A stretch of DNA of 64,000 bases from Paraburkholderia sejongensis (GCF_020880815.1 NZ_JAJITD010000007.1:1-64000), one strand, 5' to 3'; numbered from the stretch's first letter, positions 53,714 through 62,569 are shown. A program made the numbers and translations. The notes: generated by a model not told the origin, from the letters alone.

Positions 53714-54306
53714 GCGGCACTTACATCGTCGACGCCGACGGTTGGGTGCCCGCCGCCCGCAAGCTGGTCTCGCCGAACTTCGAAGCGCGCCCGCAAGGCG
53801 CGGTGCCGACCCTGATCGTGGTCCACAACATCAGCCTGCCGCCGAACCAGTTCGGCGGCAGCGCGATTGCCGAGCTGTTCCAGAACACGCTCGACTGCGA
53901 CGCCCATCCGTACTACGACACGCATCTGCGCGGCGTGCGCGTATCCGCTCATTTCGTGATTCATCGCGATGGCGCGCTCGAGCAGTTCGTGTCGTGCAAC
54001 GAGCGCGCGTGGCACGCGGGGCCGTCGAATTTTTTCGGCCGCGAGCGCTGCAATGATTTCTCGATCGGCATCGAGCTCGAAGGCAGTGACACGGTCCCAT
54101 TCGAAGCCGCGCAATACCGCACGCTCGCCGCGCTGGTCGACGCGCTGAAGGCGCGCTATCCGATCGACGCGCTCGCCGGTCACTCCGACGTCGCGCCCGG
54201 CCGCAAGACCGATCCCGGTCCGCACTTCGAGTGGTCGCGACTGCAAAACGACACGTCGCTCGACGCTCGGTATTTCCCCTATCTCAAGTTTTCCGGAACG
54301 CGCTAG
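53710..54306 (+). CDS. ampD: 1,6-anhydro-N-acetylmuramyl-L-alanine amidase AmpD
   Basis: The 198-residue cytoplasmic zinc amidase removes stem peptides from anhydro-muropeptides in cell wall recycling and controls AmpC-type beta-lactamase inducers. LIVVHNISLPPNQFGG near 34 supplies the first zinc histidine. SAHFVIHRDGALEQFVS near 78, RAWHAGPSNFFGR near 98, and GHSDVAPGRKTDPGPHFEW near 157 hold the other ligands. ATG 53710 overlaps the previous gene. No ampE or ampC lies next to it here. Confidence 0.94.
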   Translation: MSGTYIVDADGWVPAARKLVSPNFEARPQGAVPTLIVVHNISLPPNQFGGSAIAELFQNTLDCDAHPYYDTHLRGVRVSAHFVIHRDGALEQFVSCNERAWHAGPSNFFGRERCNDFSIGIELEGSDTVPFEAAQYRTLAALVDALKARYPIDALAGHSDVAPGRKTDPGPHFEWSRLQNDTSLDARYFPYLKFSGTR

Positions 54307-54423
54307 GCGCTTTGGCGTGTGCTCGCGAGACCCGCGGAAGAACGAGGCGCTGCCTCATTCTCCGGGGAGCCCGATCGCGTCGCGAGACGAAAAAGTCAAT
54401 ACATCCGGCGCAAATAAATCGGT

Positions 54424-54451
54424 TTGACCTGCCCCGAAGTTCCACTATACT
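54424..54451 (+). promoter_or_regulatory. Candidate nrdA promoter
   Basis: TTGACC (54424-54429) and TATACT (54446-54451) are separated by 16 bases. The -10 element is inside the first NrdR box. This makes repression by NrdR mechanistically simple. The leader before nrdA is long, about 370 bases. Confidence 0.65.
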
Positions 54452-54488
54452 TGGTGCCACAAAGCGGGGTGTGCACTATATCTTGTGT
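54442..54488 (+). promoter_or_regulatory. Pair of NrdR boxes 31 bp apart
   Basis: CCACTATACTTGGTGC (54442-54457) and GCACTATATCTTGTGT (54473-54488) both fit the NrdR consensus ACACTATATNTAGTGT-like. Their starts are 31 bp apart, three helical turns, the spacing known for NrdR operators. NrdR represses ribonucleotide reductase genes in response to dATP/ATP. The nrdR gene itself is not in the window. Confidence 0.8.
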
Positions 54489-54493
54489 TGTTC

Positions 54494-54526
54494 TGTGCAT
54501 AACCTTGTGAATAACCGAGTGTATAA
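54494..54526 (-). promoter_or_regulatory. Three DnaA-box-like 9-mers at exact 12-bp spacing
   Basis: On the minus strand: TTATGCACA (54494-54502) and TTATTCACA (54506-54514) both match the DnaA box TTATNCACA perfectly, and TTATACACT (54518-54526) matches 8 of 9. The three sit 12 bp apart. DnaA is known to bind the nrdAB promoter of E. coli. The array starts 6 bases after the second NrdR box. Confidence 0.6.
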
Positions 54527-54829
54527 GTATGCGGCGCCCCGCTCCTGGAGCATGGCGCCGCAAGCATTCCGGGCACCGAAAAAATTCCTGGGGCGCGGCC
54601 GGTAGGGGGATCTCCGGCCGCATCCAGAAGCATTCAGGAAAGGACCAGCCAGTGAGCGCGACCAACCCGATGAAGACCGACATCAAATCGAATCAGGCTT
54701 CCTCGCAGTCGTATCCCGCCAACCGGCGTAGCCGGCCTTTCCGCACCCTATCGCTCGCGCTCGCGGCGGCGCGGCGTTCGATTTAATCCGCGGCACTCGC
54801 CGCAATTTCCAAGACGAGGAGCTTTGCAA

Positions 54830-57800
54830 ATGCAAACCACCGACAACGTGACGACCCGTTACGAAGGCTCACCGGCTGGCCAGGCCTTTGGCCAGGCACA
54901 AGGCGCACAAGCGCTCGCGCCGCAGGCGAACTTCGCCGACTACAAGGTGATCCGCCGCAACGGCAGCGTGGTGTCGTTCGAGCCGTCGAAAATCGCGATC
55001 GCCGTGACGAAGGCGTTCCTCGCCGTCAACGGCGGCCAAGGCGCGGCGTCGGCACGGGTGCGCGAACTGGTCGAGCAACTCACGCAGAACGTGGTGCGCG
55101 CGCTGGTGCGCAGCCGCCCGAACGGCGGCACGTTCCATATCGAAGACATCCAGGACCAGGTCGAACTCGCGCTGATGCGCGGCGGCGAACACAACGTCGC
55201 GCGGGCGTACGTGCTGTATCGCGAGAAGCGCAACCAGGCGCGCGCGCATGACGAGCAGGCTGAGCCCGCCGCCAGCACGCCGGGCCTGAACGTGACCGAC
55301 AACGGCATCACCCGTCCGCTGGATCTGGCCGCGCTGCGCGGCATTATCGAGTCCGCCTGCGCGAACCTCGGCGACGCGGTGAGCGCCGAGCCGATCGTCG
55401 CGGAAACGGTGAAGAACCTGTACGACGGCGTGCCGATGAGCCAGGTCTACGACTCGGCGATTCTCGCGGCCCGCACGATGATCGAAAAAGACCCGGCGTA
55501 TAGCCAGGTCACCGCGCGCATCCTGCTGCACACGATCCGCCGCGAAATCCTCGAAGAAGAAGTCACGCAAGCCGAAATGGCCACGCGCTACGCCGACTAC
55601 TTCCCGCAGTTCATCAAGCGCGGCATCGGCGCGGGCCTGCTCGACGACAAGCTGGCGCAGTTCGACCTGAAGCGCCTCGGTAACGCGCTCGACGCCAACC
55701 GCGACCTGCAGTTCGGCTACCTCGGTCTGCAGACGCTGTACGACCGCTACTTCCTGCATCACGACGGCGTGCGGATCGAAATGCCGCAGGCATTCTTTAT
55801 GCGTGTCGCGATGGGCCTGTCGCTGAACGAGATCGACCGCGAAGCGCGCGCGATCGAGTTCTACAACATCCTGTCGAGCTTCGACTTCATGTCGTCCACG
55901 CCGACGCTGTTCAACTCGGGCACGCATCGCTCGCAGCTGTCGTCGTGCTACCTGACCACGGTCGACGACGACCTCGACAGCATCTACGAAGCGCTGAAGG
56001 AAAACGCGCTGCTGTCGAAGTTCGCCGGCGGTCTCGGCAACGACTGGACGCGCGTGCGCGCGCTCGGCTCGCACATCAAGGGCACCAACGGCAAGTCGCA
56101 AGGCGTCGTGCCGTTCCTGAAGGTCGTCAACGACACGGCGGTCGCCGTGAACCAGGGCGGCAAGCGCAAGGGCGCGGTGTGCGCGTACCTGGAATCGTGG
56201 CACCTCGACATCGAGGAATTCCTCGAGCTGCGTAAGAACACCGGCGACGACCGCCGTCGTACGCACGACATGAACACCGCGAACTGGATTCCCGACCTGT
56301 TCATGAAGCGCGTGATGGAAGGCGGCGACTGGACGCTGTTCTCGCCGTCGACCTGCCCGGACCTGCACGACAAGTTCGGCGCCGAGTTCGAAGCGGCTTA
56401 CACCGCCTACGAAGACAAGGTCGCGCGCGGCGAGATCAAGCTGTTCAAGAAGATTCCGGCGGCGCAGCTGTGGCGCAAGATGCTGGGCATGCTGTTCGAA
56501 ACCGGCCATCCTTGGATCACCTTCAAGGATCCGTGCAATGTGCGCTCGCCGCAACAGCACGTCGGCGTGGTCCACTCGTCGAACCTGTGCACGGAAATCA
56601 CGCTGAACACCAGCGACTCGGAAATCGCCGTCTGCAACCTCGGCTCGGTGAACCTCGTCGCGCACCTGAAGGAACAGGCCGACGGCACGCTCGCGCTCGA
56701 CCACGACAAGCTCAAGCGCACGATCAGCGTCGCGATGCGCATGCTCGACAACGTGATCGACATCAACTACTACGCGGTCGCCAAGGCACGTAACTCGAAC
56801 CTGAAGCACCGTCCGGTCGGCATGGGCATCATGGGCTTCCAGGACTGCCTGCACCTGCTGCGCACGCCGTACGCGTCGCCGGAAGCGGTCGAGTTCGCCG
56901 ACCGTTCGATGGAAGCGGTCTGCTACTACGCGTACTACGCGTCGACCGAACTCGCCGAAGAGCGCGGCCGCTACTCGAGCTACCGCGGCTCGCTGTGGGA
57001 TCGCGGCATCCTCCCGCAGGATTCGGTCAAGCTGCTGGCCGAAGCGCGCGGCGGCTACGTCGAAGTCGATTCGAGCGAATCGATGGACTGGACCTCGCTG
57101 CGCTCGCGCATCGCGACCTACGGGATGCGCAACTCGAACTGCGTGGCGATCGCGCCGACCGCGACGATCTCGAACATCATCGGCGTGTCGGCCTGTATCG
57201 AGCCGACCTTTCAGAACCTGTACGTGAAGTCGAACCTGTCGGGCGAATTCACGGTGGTCAACGACTACCTGGTGCGCGACCTGAAAGCACGCGGTCTGTG
57301 GGACGAAGTGATGGTCGCCGACCTGAAGTACTTCGACGGCACGCTGTCGCGCATCGACCGCATCCCGGCCGACCTGCGCGCGATCTACGCAACGGCGTTC
57401 GAAGTCGATCCGACGTGGCTCGTCGAGGCGGCCTCGCGTCGTCAGAAGTGGATCGACCAGGCGCAGTCGCTGAACATCTACATGGCCGGCGCGTCGGGCA
57501 AGAAGCTCGACGAGATCTACAAGCTCGCATGGCTGCGCGGTCTGAAGACCACCTACTATCTGCGCACGATGGCGGCGACGCACGTCGAGAAATCGACGGT
57601 CGCGCACGGCGCGCTGAACGCGGTGAGCTCGGGTCATGAAGGTTCGGGCGGCGCAGGCGGCGCGGCCGGCGGCTTCGGCGTGAGCGGCGGCGCGGGTAAC
57701 GCGGCAGGCGGCTTCCAGGCAGCGGCTGCTGCAGCAGCGGGTGTGGCGGCTTCGGCAGCGGCAGTCGAAGCAACGCCCGAAGCGGAAGGTCCGGTTTGCA

Positions 57801-57850
57801 TGATGCGTCCGGGCGATCCTGGCTTCGACGAGTGCGAGGCTTGCCAGTAA
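54830..57850 (+). CDS. nrdA: Ribonucleoside-diphosphate reductase class Ia, alpha subunit NrdA
   Basis: The 1006-residue catalytic subunit reduces ribonucleotides to deoxyribonucleotides. It has an N-terminal ATP-cone (about residues 38-130, RNGSVVSFEPSKIAIAVTKAF), cysteines SSCYL near 373, SNLCTEI near 586 (thiyl site) and AVCNLGSVNL near 604, and the swinging-tail pair C1002 and C1005 (CEAC). Residues about 936-985 are an unusually Gly- and Ala-rich linker just before the tail. ATG 54830 is chosen because GAGGAG lies 8 bases upstream. A TTG two codons earlier is also open. Its partner nrdB follows 687 bases later. Confidence 0.96.
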   Translation: MQTTDNVTTRYEGSPAGQAFGQAQGAQALAPQANFADYKVIRRNGSVVSFEPSKIAIAVTKAFLAVNGGQGAASARVRELVEQLTQNVVRALVRSRPNGGTFHIEDIQDQVELALMRGGEHNVARAYVLYREKRNQARAHDEQAEPAASTPGLNVTDNGITRPLDLAALRGIIESACANLGDAVSAEPIVAETVKNLYDGVPMSQVYDSAILAARTMIEKDPAYSQVTARILLHTIRREILEEEVTQAEMATRYADYFPQFIKRGIGAGLLDDKLAQFDLKRLGNALDANRDLQFGYLGLQTLYDRYFLHHDGVRIEMPQAFFMRVAMGLSLNEIDREARAIEFYNILSSFDFMSSTPTLFNSGTHRSQLSSCYLTTVDDDLDSIYEALKENALLSKFAGGLGNDWTRVRALGSHIKGTNGKSQGVVPFLKVVNDTAVAVNQGGKRKGAVCAYLESWHLDIEEFLELRKNTGDDRRRTHDMNTANWIPDLFMKRVMEGGDWTLFSPSTCPDLHDKFGAEFEAAYTAYEDKVARGEIKLFKKIPAAQLWRKMLGMLFETGHPWITFKDPCNVRSPQQHVGVVHSSNLCTEITLNTSDSEIAVCNLGSVNLVAHLKEQADGTLALDHDKLKRTISVAMRMLDNVIDINYYAVAKARNSNLKHRPVGMGIMGFQDCLHLLRTPYASPEAVEFADRSMEAVCYYAYYASTELAEERGRYSSYRGSLWDRGILPQDSVKLLAEARGGYVEVDSSESMDWTSLRSRIATYGMRNSNCVAIAPTATISNIIGVSACIEPTFQNLYVKSNLSGEFTVVNDYLVRDLKARGLWDEVMVADLKYFDGTLSRIDRIPADLRAIYATAFEVDPTWLVEAASRRQKWIDQAQSLNIYMAGASGKKLDEIYKLAWLRGLKTTYYLRTMAATHVEKSTVAHGALNAVSSGHEGSGGAGGAAGGFGVSGGAGNAAGGFQAAAAAAAGVAASAAAVEATPEAEGPVCMMRPGDPGFDECEACQ

Positions 57851-58537
57851 GCACGCGGCAAGCAGCGGGAGCGTTGCTTGCTAACTGCACGCGAGGTCGT
57901 AGGTGATGACCCGCATGCAGCGAGCGACGCTCGTCGCGAATCGCGCAGGTGCAGTACCGCGGTAGAGGTAGTTCGATGAACGGTGGGGCAGATTGAAGTC
58001 GCGCCGTTCATCGATGCAGCAAAGCAGTCTGCGAGTGGTAGTCAGTTGCGGCCCGCAACGCACGCGATGAAGCAGCAACAAGCGGTAGGAACAGGTAGCA
58101 ACCGGTGGCAGCAAGCGGCTACGAAACAGCGGCCGCGACACAGCCGCCGCTAACCAAACGCAGCGCGCAGCAGTGCCTTCTGAGTCACTCGCCAGCGCGC
58201 CTGCAACACGGTCGACGCAGCACACCGGACACTCGCGATCGGGCGATGCGCCCAGCAGCGAGCCGGCAACGAATCGCAACGCAATGCGCAGCAACGCACT
58301 GCGCAACAAGATAGATAGAGCAACGAAACGTCACGACGAAACGTTGCTCTTCGAGTTCCCGAAGCAGCTCGTCAACACACGTTCAACACGCATCACTCGA
58401 CGCATCGCACAGAGTCGGTTGAACAAAGTGTTGTATGAACGTAGCAACGCGAATCGAAAACAGGAATTTTCATCAGCGAACTCTTTTATCGCTCGTGAAA
58501 AGATGGTACAAACCGTTCTAAATTGATGGTGACATTT
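57851..58537. other. Intergenic region between nrdA and nrdB (687 bases, no credible gene)
   Basis: No ORF with known features is present. Hairpins: GCAAGCA/TGCTTGC (57858-57864 with 57875-57881) directly after nrdA; TCGATGAACGG/CCGTTCATCGA (57973-57983 with 58004-58014), 11 bp with a 20-nt loop; and AGAGCAACG/CGTTGCTCT (58317-58325 with 58342-58350), 9 bp with a 16-nt loop. The stretch is rich in GCAGCAA- and GCAACG-type words. Towards nrdB it turns AT-rich, with a TTGAAC (58419-58424), but no matching -10. A promoter for nrdB or an RNA element is plausible, but unproved. Confidence 0.55.
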
Positions 58538-59770
58538 ATGCTCAACTGGGATGACGAGATCACTGCCGTAACTCCCTCGAGCGCGACGCAACCGAACGTG
58601 TTGCGCAACGCTGCGGGATTGGCTGTGGGTTCGCAAATCGGAACGCGTTCCGCTCCTCATGCTCCCTCGGCTCAGGAAGTCTTCGCGAACGACATCGCTG
58701 TCGCTCCCGTCGCTCATGCAGCCACCCCGGTCGCCGGCGCCGCTGTTTCCGAAGCGCGCGTCAATGTCGCCGACAAACGCATCATCAACGGCCAGACCGA
58801 CGTCAATCAGCTGGTGCCGTTCAAGTACAAGTGGGCGTGGGAAAAGTATCTGGCTGGTTGCGCCAACCACTGGATGCCGCAGGAAGTGAACATGTCGCGC
58901 GACATCGCCCTGTGGAAAGACCCGAACGGGCTGACCGAGGACGAGCGCCGCATCGTCAAGCGCAACCTGGGCTTCTTCGTGACGGCCGACTCGCTCGCCG
59001 CCAACAACATCGTGCTGGGCACCTACCGCCACATCACGGCGCCCGAATGCCGCCAGTTCCTGCTGCGCCAGGCGTTCGAAGAGGCGATTCACACGCACGC
59101 TTACCAGTACATCGTCGAGTCGCTCGGTCTCGACGAAGGCGAAATCTTCAACGCGTATCACGAAGTCCCGTCGATCCGCGCTAAAGACGAATTCCTGATT
59201 CCGTACATCCACGTGCTGACCGATCCGGCCTTCAAGACCGGCACGCTCGAAGCAGACCAGACGCTGCTGCGCTCGCTGATCGTGTTCGCCTGTGTGATGG
59301 AAGGGCTGTTCTTCTACGTCGGCTTTACGCAAATCCTGGCGCTCGGCCGTCAGAACAAGATGACCGGCGCGGCTGAGCAGTACCAGTACATCCTGCGTGA
59401 CGAGTCGATGCACTGCAATTTCGGCATCGACCTGATCAACCAGATCAAGCTCGAAAACCCGCACCTTTGGACGGCTGAATTCCGCGCTGACATCCGCGCG
59501 ATCTTCCAGCAGGCGGTTGAACTCGAATATCGCTACGCTGAAGATACGATGCCGCGCGGGGTGCTCGGCCTGAACGCGTCGATGTTCAAGAGCTATCTGC
59601 GCTTCATCTGCAACCGCCGTTGCCAGCAGATCGGTCTCGATCCGCTGTATCCGAACGAGGAAAACCCGTTCCCGTGGATGAGCGAGATGATCGATCTGAA
59701 GAAGGAACGCAATTTCTTCGAGACGCGAGTGATCGAATACCAGACTGGCGGTGCGCTCTCCTGGGAGTAA
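58538..59770 (+). CDS. nrdB: Ribonucleoside-diphosphate reductase class Ia, beta subunit NrdB
   Basis: The 410-residue subunit carries the di-iron tyrosyl radical. The segment [12 protein letters not shown] shows E182, H185 and, four residues later, Y189 at the radical position, as in E. coli (E115, H118, Y122). The second site is [13 protein letters not shown] near 287. I chose ATG 58538 over ATG 58526, because GGTGAC lies 7 bases upstream of 58538 and [11 protein letters not shown] is the family start. The N-terminal 60 residues are a flexible Ala/Pro-rich stretch. The C terminus binds NrdA. Confidence 0.95.
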   Translation: MLNWDDEITAVTPSSATQPNVLRNAAGLAVGSQIGTRSAPHAPSAQEVFANDIAVAPVAHAATPVAGAAVSEARVNVADKRIINGQTDVNQLVPFKYKWAWEKYLAGCANHWMPQEVNMSRDIALWKDPNGLTEDERRIVKRNLGFFVTADSLAANNIVLGTYRHITAPECRQFLLRQAFEEAIHTHAYQYIVESLGLDEGEIFNAYHEVPSIRAKDEFLIPYIHVLTDPAFKTGTLEADQTLLRSLIVFACVMEGLFFYVGFTQILALGRQNKMTGAAEQYQYILRDESMHCNFGIDLINQIKLENPHLWTAEFRADIRAIFQQAVELEYRYAEDTMPRGVLGLNASMFKSYLRFICNRRCQQIGLDPLYPNEENPFPWMSEMIDLKKERNFFETRVIEYQTGGALSWE

Positions 59771-60205
59771 GCCGGGATTTCGCGACGCAGATGTATTCAT
59801 TGATGGGGGTGCCGCCGGCCGAGGTCGCGGCAACCTGGATTAGGAGCAGAACGGCCTGATGCAAAGCGTGTCCGGTGCCTTGGCGGCCCACAAACATGAC
59901 AGGCACTTTGCGGACCCTTCAGTGGGATGGGCAAACTTCCCCCCGGAAAAAGCCGCTGGCGTGAGCGCCGGCGGTTCGATCAAGCAATTGCCGGCGTCGC
60001 CCAGCGACGTCGACCAGATCTGGCGCGCGGTGCCTTGGGGCACGGCGCGCCTTACCGCATTCATTAGCGTAAGCGCGCGGCACCTGCGTACGCCGATGAA
60101 TAGCCCGCTTCGTAGCGCGCGCCCTGAGAAGCGTCCGCGGGAAGCGGGTTTTGACGAAGGGTGTAGTTTGAACTGACCTCATCTGAAAACCTGAAGGAGA
60201 AAATG
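59771..60205. other. Region between nrdB and the histone-like gene, no credible gene
   Basis: These 435 bases contain a 105-codon plus-strand frame (59859-60176) that I do not recognise and do not trust. It lacks a well-spaced ribosome binding site and has no conserved motif. A GC-rich hairpin, 60023-60034 pairing with 60039-60050 around TTGG (one mismatch), is present but has no T run, so it is not a clear terminator of nrdB. Confidence 0.45.
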
Positions 60206-60865
60206 ATGGCAACTGCAAAGAAGGCCGCGGCCAAGAAGCCCGCAGCGAAGAAGACCGCAGCCAAGAAGGCTGCTCCGGCGAAGAAAGCAGCACCGGCCAA
60301 GAAGGTCGCAGTGAAGAAGGTTGCAGCGAAGAAAGTCGCGGTGAAGAAGGTTGCCGCGAAGAAGGCTGCGCCGGCGAAGAAGGCTGCTGCAAAGAAAGTC
60401 GCGGCTAAGAAAGCGGCACCGGCCAAGAAGGTCGCTGCAAAGAAAGTCGCTGCCAAGAAAGTCGCGGTGAAGAAGGTCGCTGCGAAGAAGGCAGCACCGG
60501 CGAAGAAAGCCGCGGTGAAGAAGGTTGCTGCGAAGAAGGTCGCGGCGAAGAAGGCACCGGCAGCCAAGAAGGTTGCAGCGAAGAAGGCAGCGCCGGCCAA
60601 GAAGGCCGCTGCCAAGACCGCCGCCAAGAAGGCCGCGCCTGCGAAAAAGGCTGCAGCGAAGAAAGCTGCACCTGCCAAGAAGGCTGCCGCGAAGAAGGCC
60701 GCTGCACCTGCGAAGAAGGCTGCTCCCGCAAAGAAGGCTGTCGCCAAGAAGGCAGCACCTGCTCCCGCTGCGCCTGCTGTCACGAGCGCGGCACCGGCGG
60801 CGACGGTGAAGACCGCGCTGAACCCGGCAGCGGCATGGCCGTTCCCGACGGGCAGCCGTCCGTAA
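60206..60865 (+). CDS. Histone H1-like lysine/alanine-repeat protein
   Basis: The 219-residue product is almost wholly Lys, Ala, Pro and Val, made of repeating AAKK, PAKK and VAVKK blocks, ending in a short non-repeat tail (SAAPAATVKTALNPAAAWPFPTGSRP). It resembles H1-like nucleoid proteins of the AlgP, HctB and BpH1 type, which bind DNA without sequence preference through a charged, disordered chain. I prefer ATG 60206 to ATG 60203 because AAGGAG is then 6 bases away. The DNA itself is a diverged direct repeat with mixed codons, so length variation between strains is likely. No signal peptide. Confidence 0.88.
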   Translation: MATAKKAAAKKPAAKKTAAKKAAPAKKAAPAKKVAVKKVAAKKVAVKKVAAKKAAPAKKAAAKKVAAKKAAPAKKVAAKKVAAKKVAVKKVAAKKAAPAKKAAVKKVAAKKVAAKKAPAAKKVAAKKAAPAKKAAAKTAAKKAAPAKKAAAKKAAPAKKAAAKKAAAPAKKAAPAKKAVAKKAAPAPAAPAVTSAAPAATVKTALNPAAAWPFPTGSRP

Positions 60866-60949
60866 GCAGTAGTAGTCGCTCGGCACATCGAACGATGTGC
60901 CGGCTGACCGGGTCGTGCTGGCGCTTCAGCGAGCGCCGCCCGGTCGATG

Positions 60950-60985
60950 TCCCGTTACCGGCTTGCCGGTGGCGGGATTTTTTTT
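60950..60985 (+). terminator. Terminator of the histone-like gene
   Basis: TCCCGTTACCGG (60950-60961) pairs with CCGGTGGCGGGA (60966-60977) around CTTG, with two T-G wobbles, followed by eight T (60978-60985). Confidence 0.92.
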
Positions 60986-61128
60986 GCCCGCCGCGCGGGC
61001 GGCTGAACGACGCCCGGACGAAAAAACACGCATGGGCCCGTGAAGGCGCATGCGTGTGAGTTCGTCGTCGCGGCGCGTCAGCCAGAGCCGTACGCGGCCG
61101 CGCGAGAGAAGGGCAGGCCGGCGGCCGC

Positions 61129-61605
61129 TTAGTGGGTCACGCGGGTGACGCCGCCGCTCGAGAGCAGCCGCACGCGATCGCCGGCGCGGAAGATCTCGCC
61201 GGTGGAAGTTTGCGTGATCGCACGAATGTCGCCGTTGTCGAGCCGCACGGTGATCTCCAGGCCGTCGCGCATCGCGACGCTGTTCTCGACCGCGTTACCG
61301 GCCACCGCGCCACCGATGCCGCCGACGATTCCGGTAGCGACCGAGCCGCGTCCGCCGCCAAACGCACTGCCGGCGAGCGCGCCGAGCGCGGCGCCGCCCA
61401 GTGCGCCGACGCCGCTCGGCTGACCGTTGTTCGAGCTGATCCGCACCGCGCGCACGCTGTCGACCGTGCCGAAGCGAACCGTCTGTTCACGCTGCGCCTG
61501 CGACGCGGTAAACACGTCGGGAGAGCTGCTGTTGACCGCGCACCCCGACATGGCCAGCGAACCGGCGATCAAGGTGGCGACGACCAGGCGACTCGTTGTT
61601 CTCAT
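61129..61605 (-). CDS. Glycine-zipper 2TM outer membrane lipoprotein
   Basis: The 158-residue product has a lipoprotein signal (MRTTSRLVVATLIAGSLAMSGC, lipobox LAMSGC) and a central glycine-zipper helix pair (ALGGAALGALAGSAFGGG through GIVGGIGGAVAGN, about residues 68-102), as in SlyB/Pcp and 17-kDa rickettsial-type proteins. A C-terminal beta-rich part (DGLEITVRLDNGDIRAI) follows. It is probably anchored in the outer membrane or periplasm and may stabilise the envelope. ATG 61605 is preferred to TTG 61611, since GGGAG lies 7 bases upstream. Confidence 0.85.
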   Translation of the reverse strand: MRTTSRLVVATLIAGSLAMSGCAVNSSSPDVFTASQAQREQTVRFGTVDSVRAVRISSNNGQPSGVGALGGAALGALAGSAFGGGRGSVATGIVGGIGGAVAGNAVENSVAMRDGLEITVRLDNGDIRAITQTSTGEIFRAGDRVRLLSSGGVTRVTH

Positions 61606-61630
61606 TGCCAAACTCCCATAGCTCGCGATA

Positions 61631-62569
61631 TCAGGGCAGGTCGTAGCCGAAGGCCTGCTTGAACCGCGCGTTGATTTCCGCCCGGGTGGGCGCGTAATTT
61701 TGCGGGCCCTGCTGTTCGATTTTCAATGCCCCCATCAGGCTGGCGAGACGGCCGGTGGTGGCCCAGCCGAGACCATTCTCGATACCGTACAGCAAGCCGC
61801 CGCGAAATGCATCGCCGCAGCCGGTGGGGTCGAGTACCTGGTTGGCCTTCACCGCCGGAATCTCTTCGATGCCGTCGGCGTGATGGATTCTTGCACCCTT
61901 TTCGCCGAGCGTGATGATCAGCGCGTCGACCTTGCCGGCGATCTCCTCGATCGACCAGCCGGTCTTGTTGCCCACGAGCGCGGCTTCGTAATCGTTGACC
62001 GCCACGTAAGTGGCAAGTTCAATCATGCGCCGCAGCGTGGCGCCGTCGAACAGCGGCAGCCCCTGACCCGGATCGAAGATGAACGGCACGCCTGCTGCCG
62101 CCAGCTGTTCGGAGTGCTGAACCATGCCGTCGTAGCCGTCCGGCGCGACGATGCCGAGCGTGAGCCCTTTCACTTCGTCGGCGCGGTTCAGATGCGATTG
62201 CATCATCGCGCCCGGATGGAACGCGGTGATCTGGTTGTTCTCGAGATCGGTGGTGATCATCGCCTGCGCCGAGTAAGTGTCGGGCACCACTAGCACGTTG
62301 TCCGCCGGCAGGCCGAGGCTCGCGAGACGATCCAGGTAGAGCTGCGCGTCGACCGCGCCGATCGCGCCCATGATGCGCGCGTCGCCGCCGAGCAGATGCA
62401 GCGCATACGCGATGTTGCCCGCGCAGCCGCCGAACTCGCGGCGCATGGTCGGCACGAGAAAGCTAACGTTCAGGATGTGGACCTGCTCCGGCAGGATGTG
62501 CTCCCGAAAGCGGCCTTCGAAGGTCATGATGTTGTCGTACGCGAGCGAACCGCAGATGAGCGTAGCCAA
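61631..62569 (-). CDS. PfkB-family carbohydrate/nucleoside kinase
   Basis: The 312-residue product belongs to the ribokinase/PfkB family. The second signature DPTGCGDAFRGGLL near 243 has the anion hole and catalytic Asp (in GCGD), the start MATLICGSLAYDNIM and GGCAGNIAYALHLLGGDA near 47 fit the family, and it resembles adenosine kinase-like enzymes. The exact substrate (adenosine or a sugar) cannot be determined. It is separated from tpx by about 100 bases and is on the same strand as the glycine-zipper gene. Confidence 0.83.
   Translation of the reverse strand: MATLICGSLAYDNIMTFEGRFREHILPEQVHILNVSFLVPTMRREFGGCAGNIAYALHLLGGDARIMGAIGAVDAQLYLDRLASLGLPADNVLVVPDTYSAQAMITTDLENNQITAFHPGAMMQSHLNRADEVKGLTLGIVAPDGYDGMVQHSEQLAAAGVPFIFDPGQGLPLFDGATLRRMIELATYVAVNDYEAALVGNKTGWSIEEIAGKVDALIITLGEKGARIHHADGIEEIPAVKANQVLDPTGCGDAFRGGLLYGIENGLGWATTGRLASLMGALKIEQQGPQNYAPTRAEINARFKQAFGYDLP

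Larger units (their letters stand above)
54307..54829 (+). promoter_or_regulatory. nrdA upstream region, 523 bases with promoter and binding sites
   Basis: No gene is seen. The region divides into a control block (54423-54530) with promoter, NrdR boxes and DnaA-like boxes, and a leader of about 300 bases before nrdA that holds only short, unsupported frames. A ribosome binding site GAGGAG ends 8 bases before ATG 54830. Confidence 0.75.

Noticed and set aside
54869..57637. A minus-strand frame of 922 codons opposite nrdA
   Set aside because: Antisense shadow of nrdA with no domain or ribosome binding site.
57881..58309. A minus-strand frame of 142 codons in the nrdA-nrdB gap
   Set aside because: Composition (many Arg, Cys and Leu) is unlike a real protein and nothing is recognised; the plus-strand frames there are equally unconvincing.
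59859..60176. A 105-codon frame after nrdB
   Set aside because: Unrecognised, poorly spaced ribosome binding site, weak protein-like features; kept only as a remark in the gap entry.
60203..60865. The Lys/Ala repeat DNA as a CRISPR or satellite array
   Set aside because: The repeats are short, protein-coding and lack regular spacers; they are explained by the repeated protein sequence.
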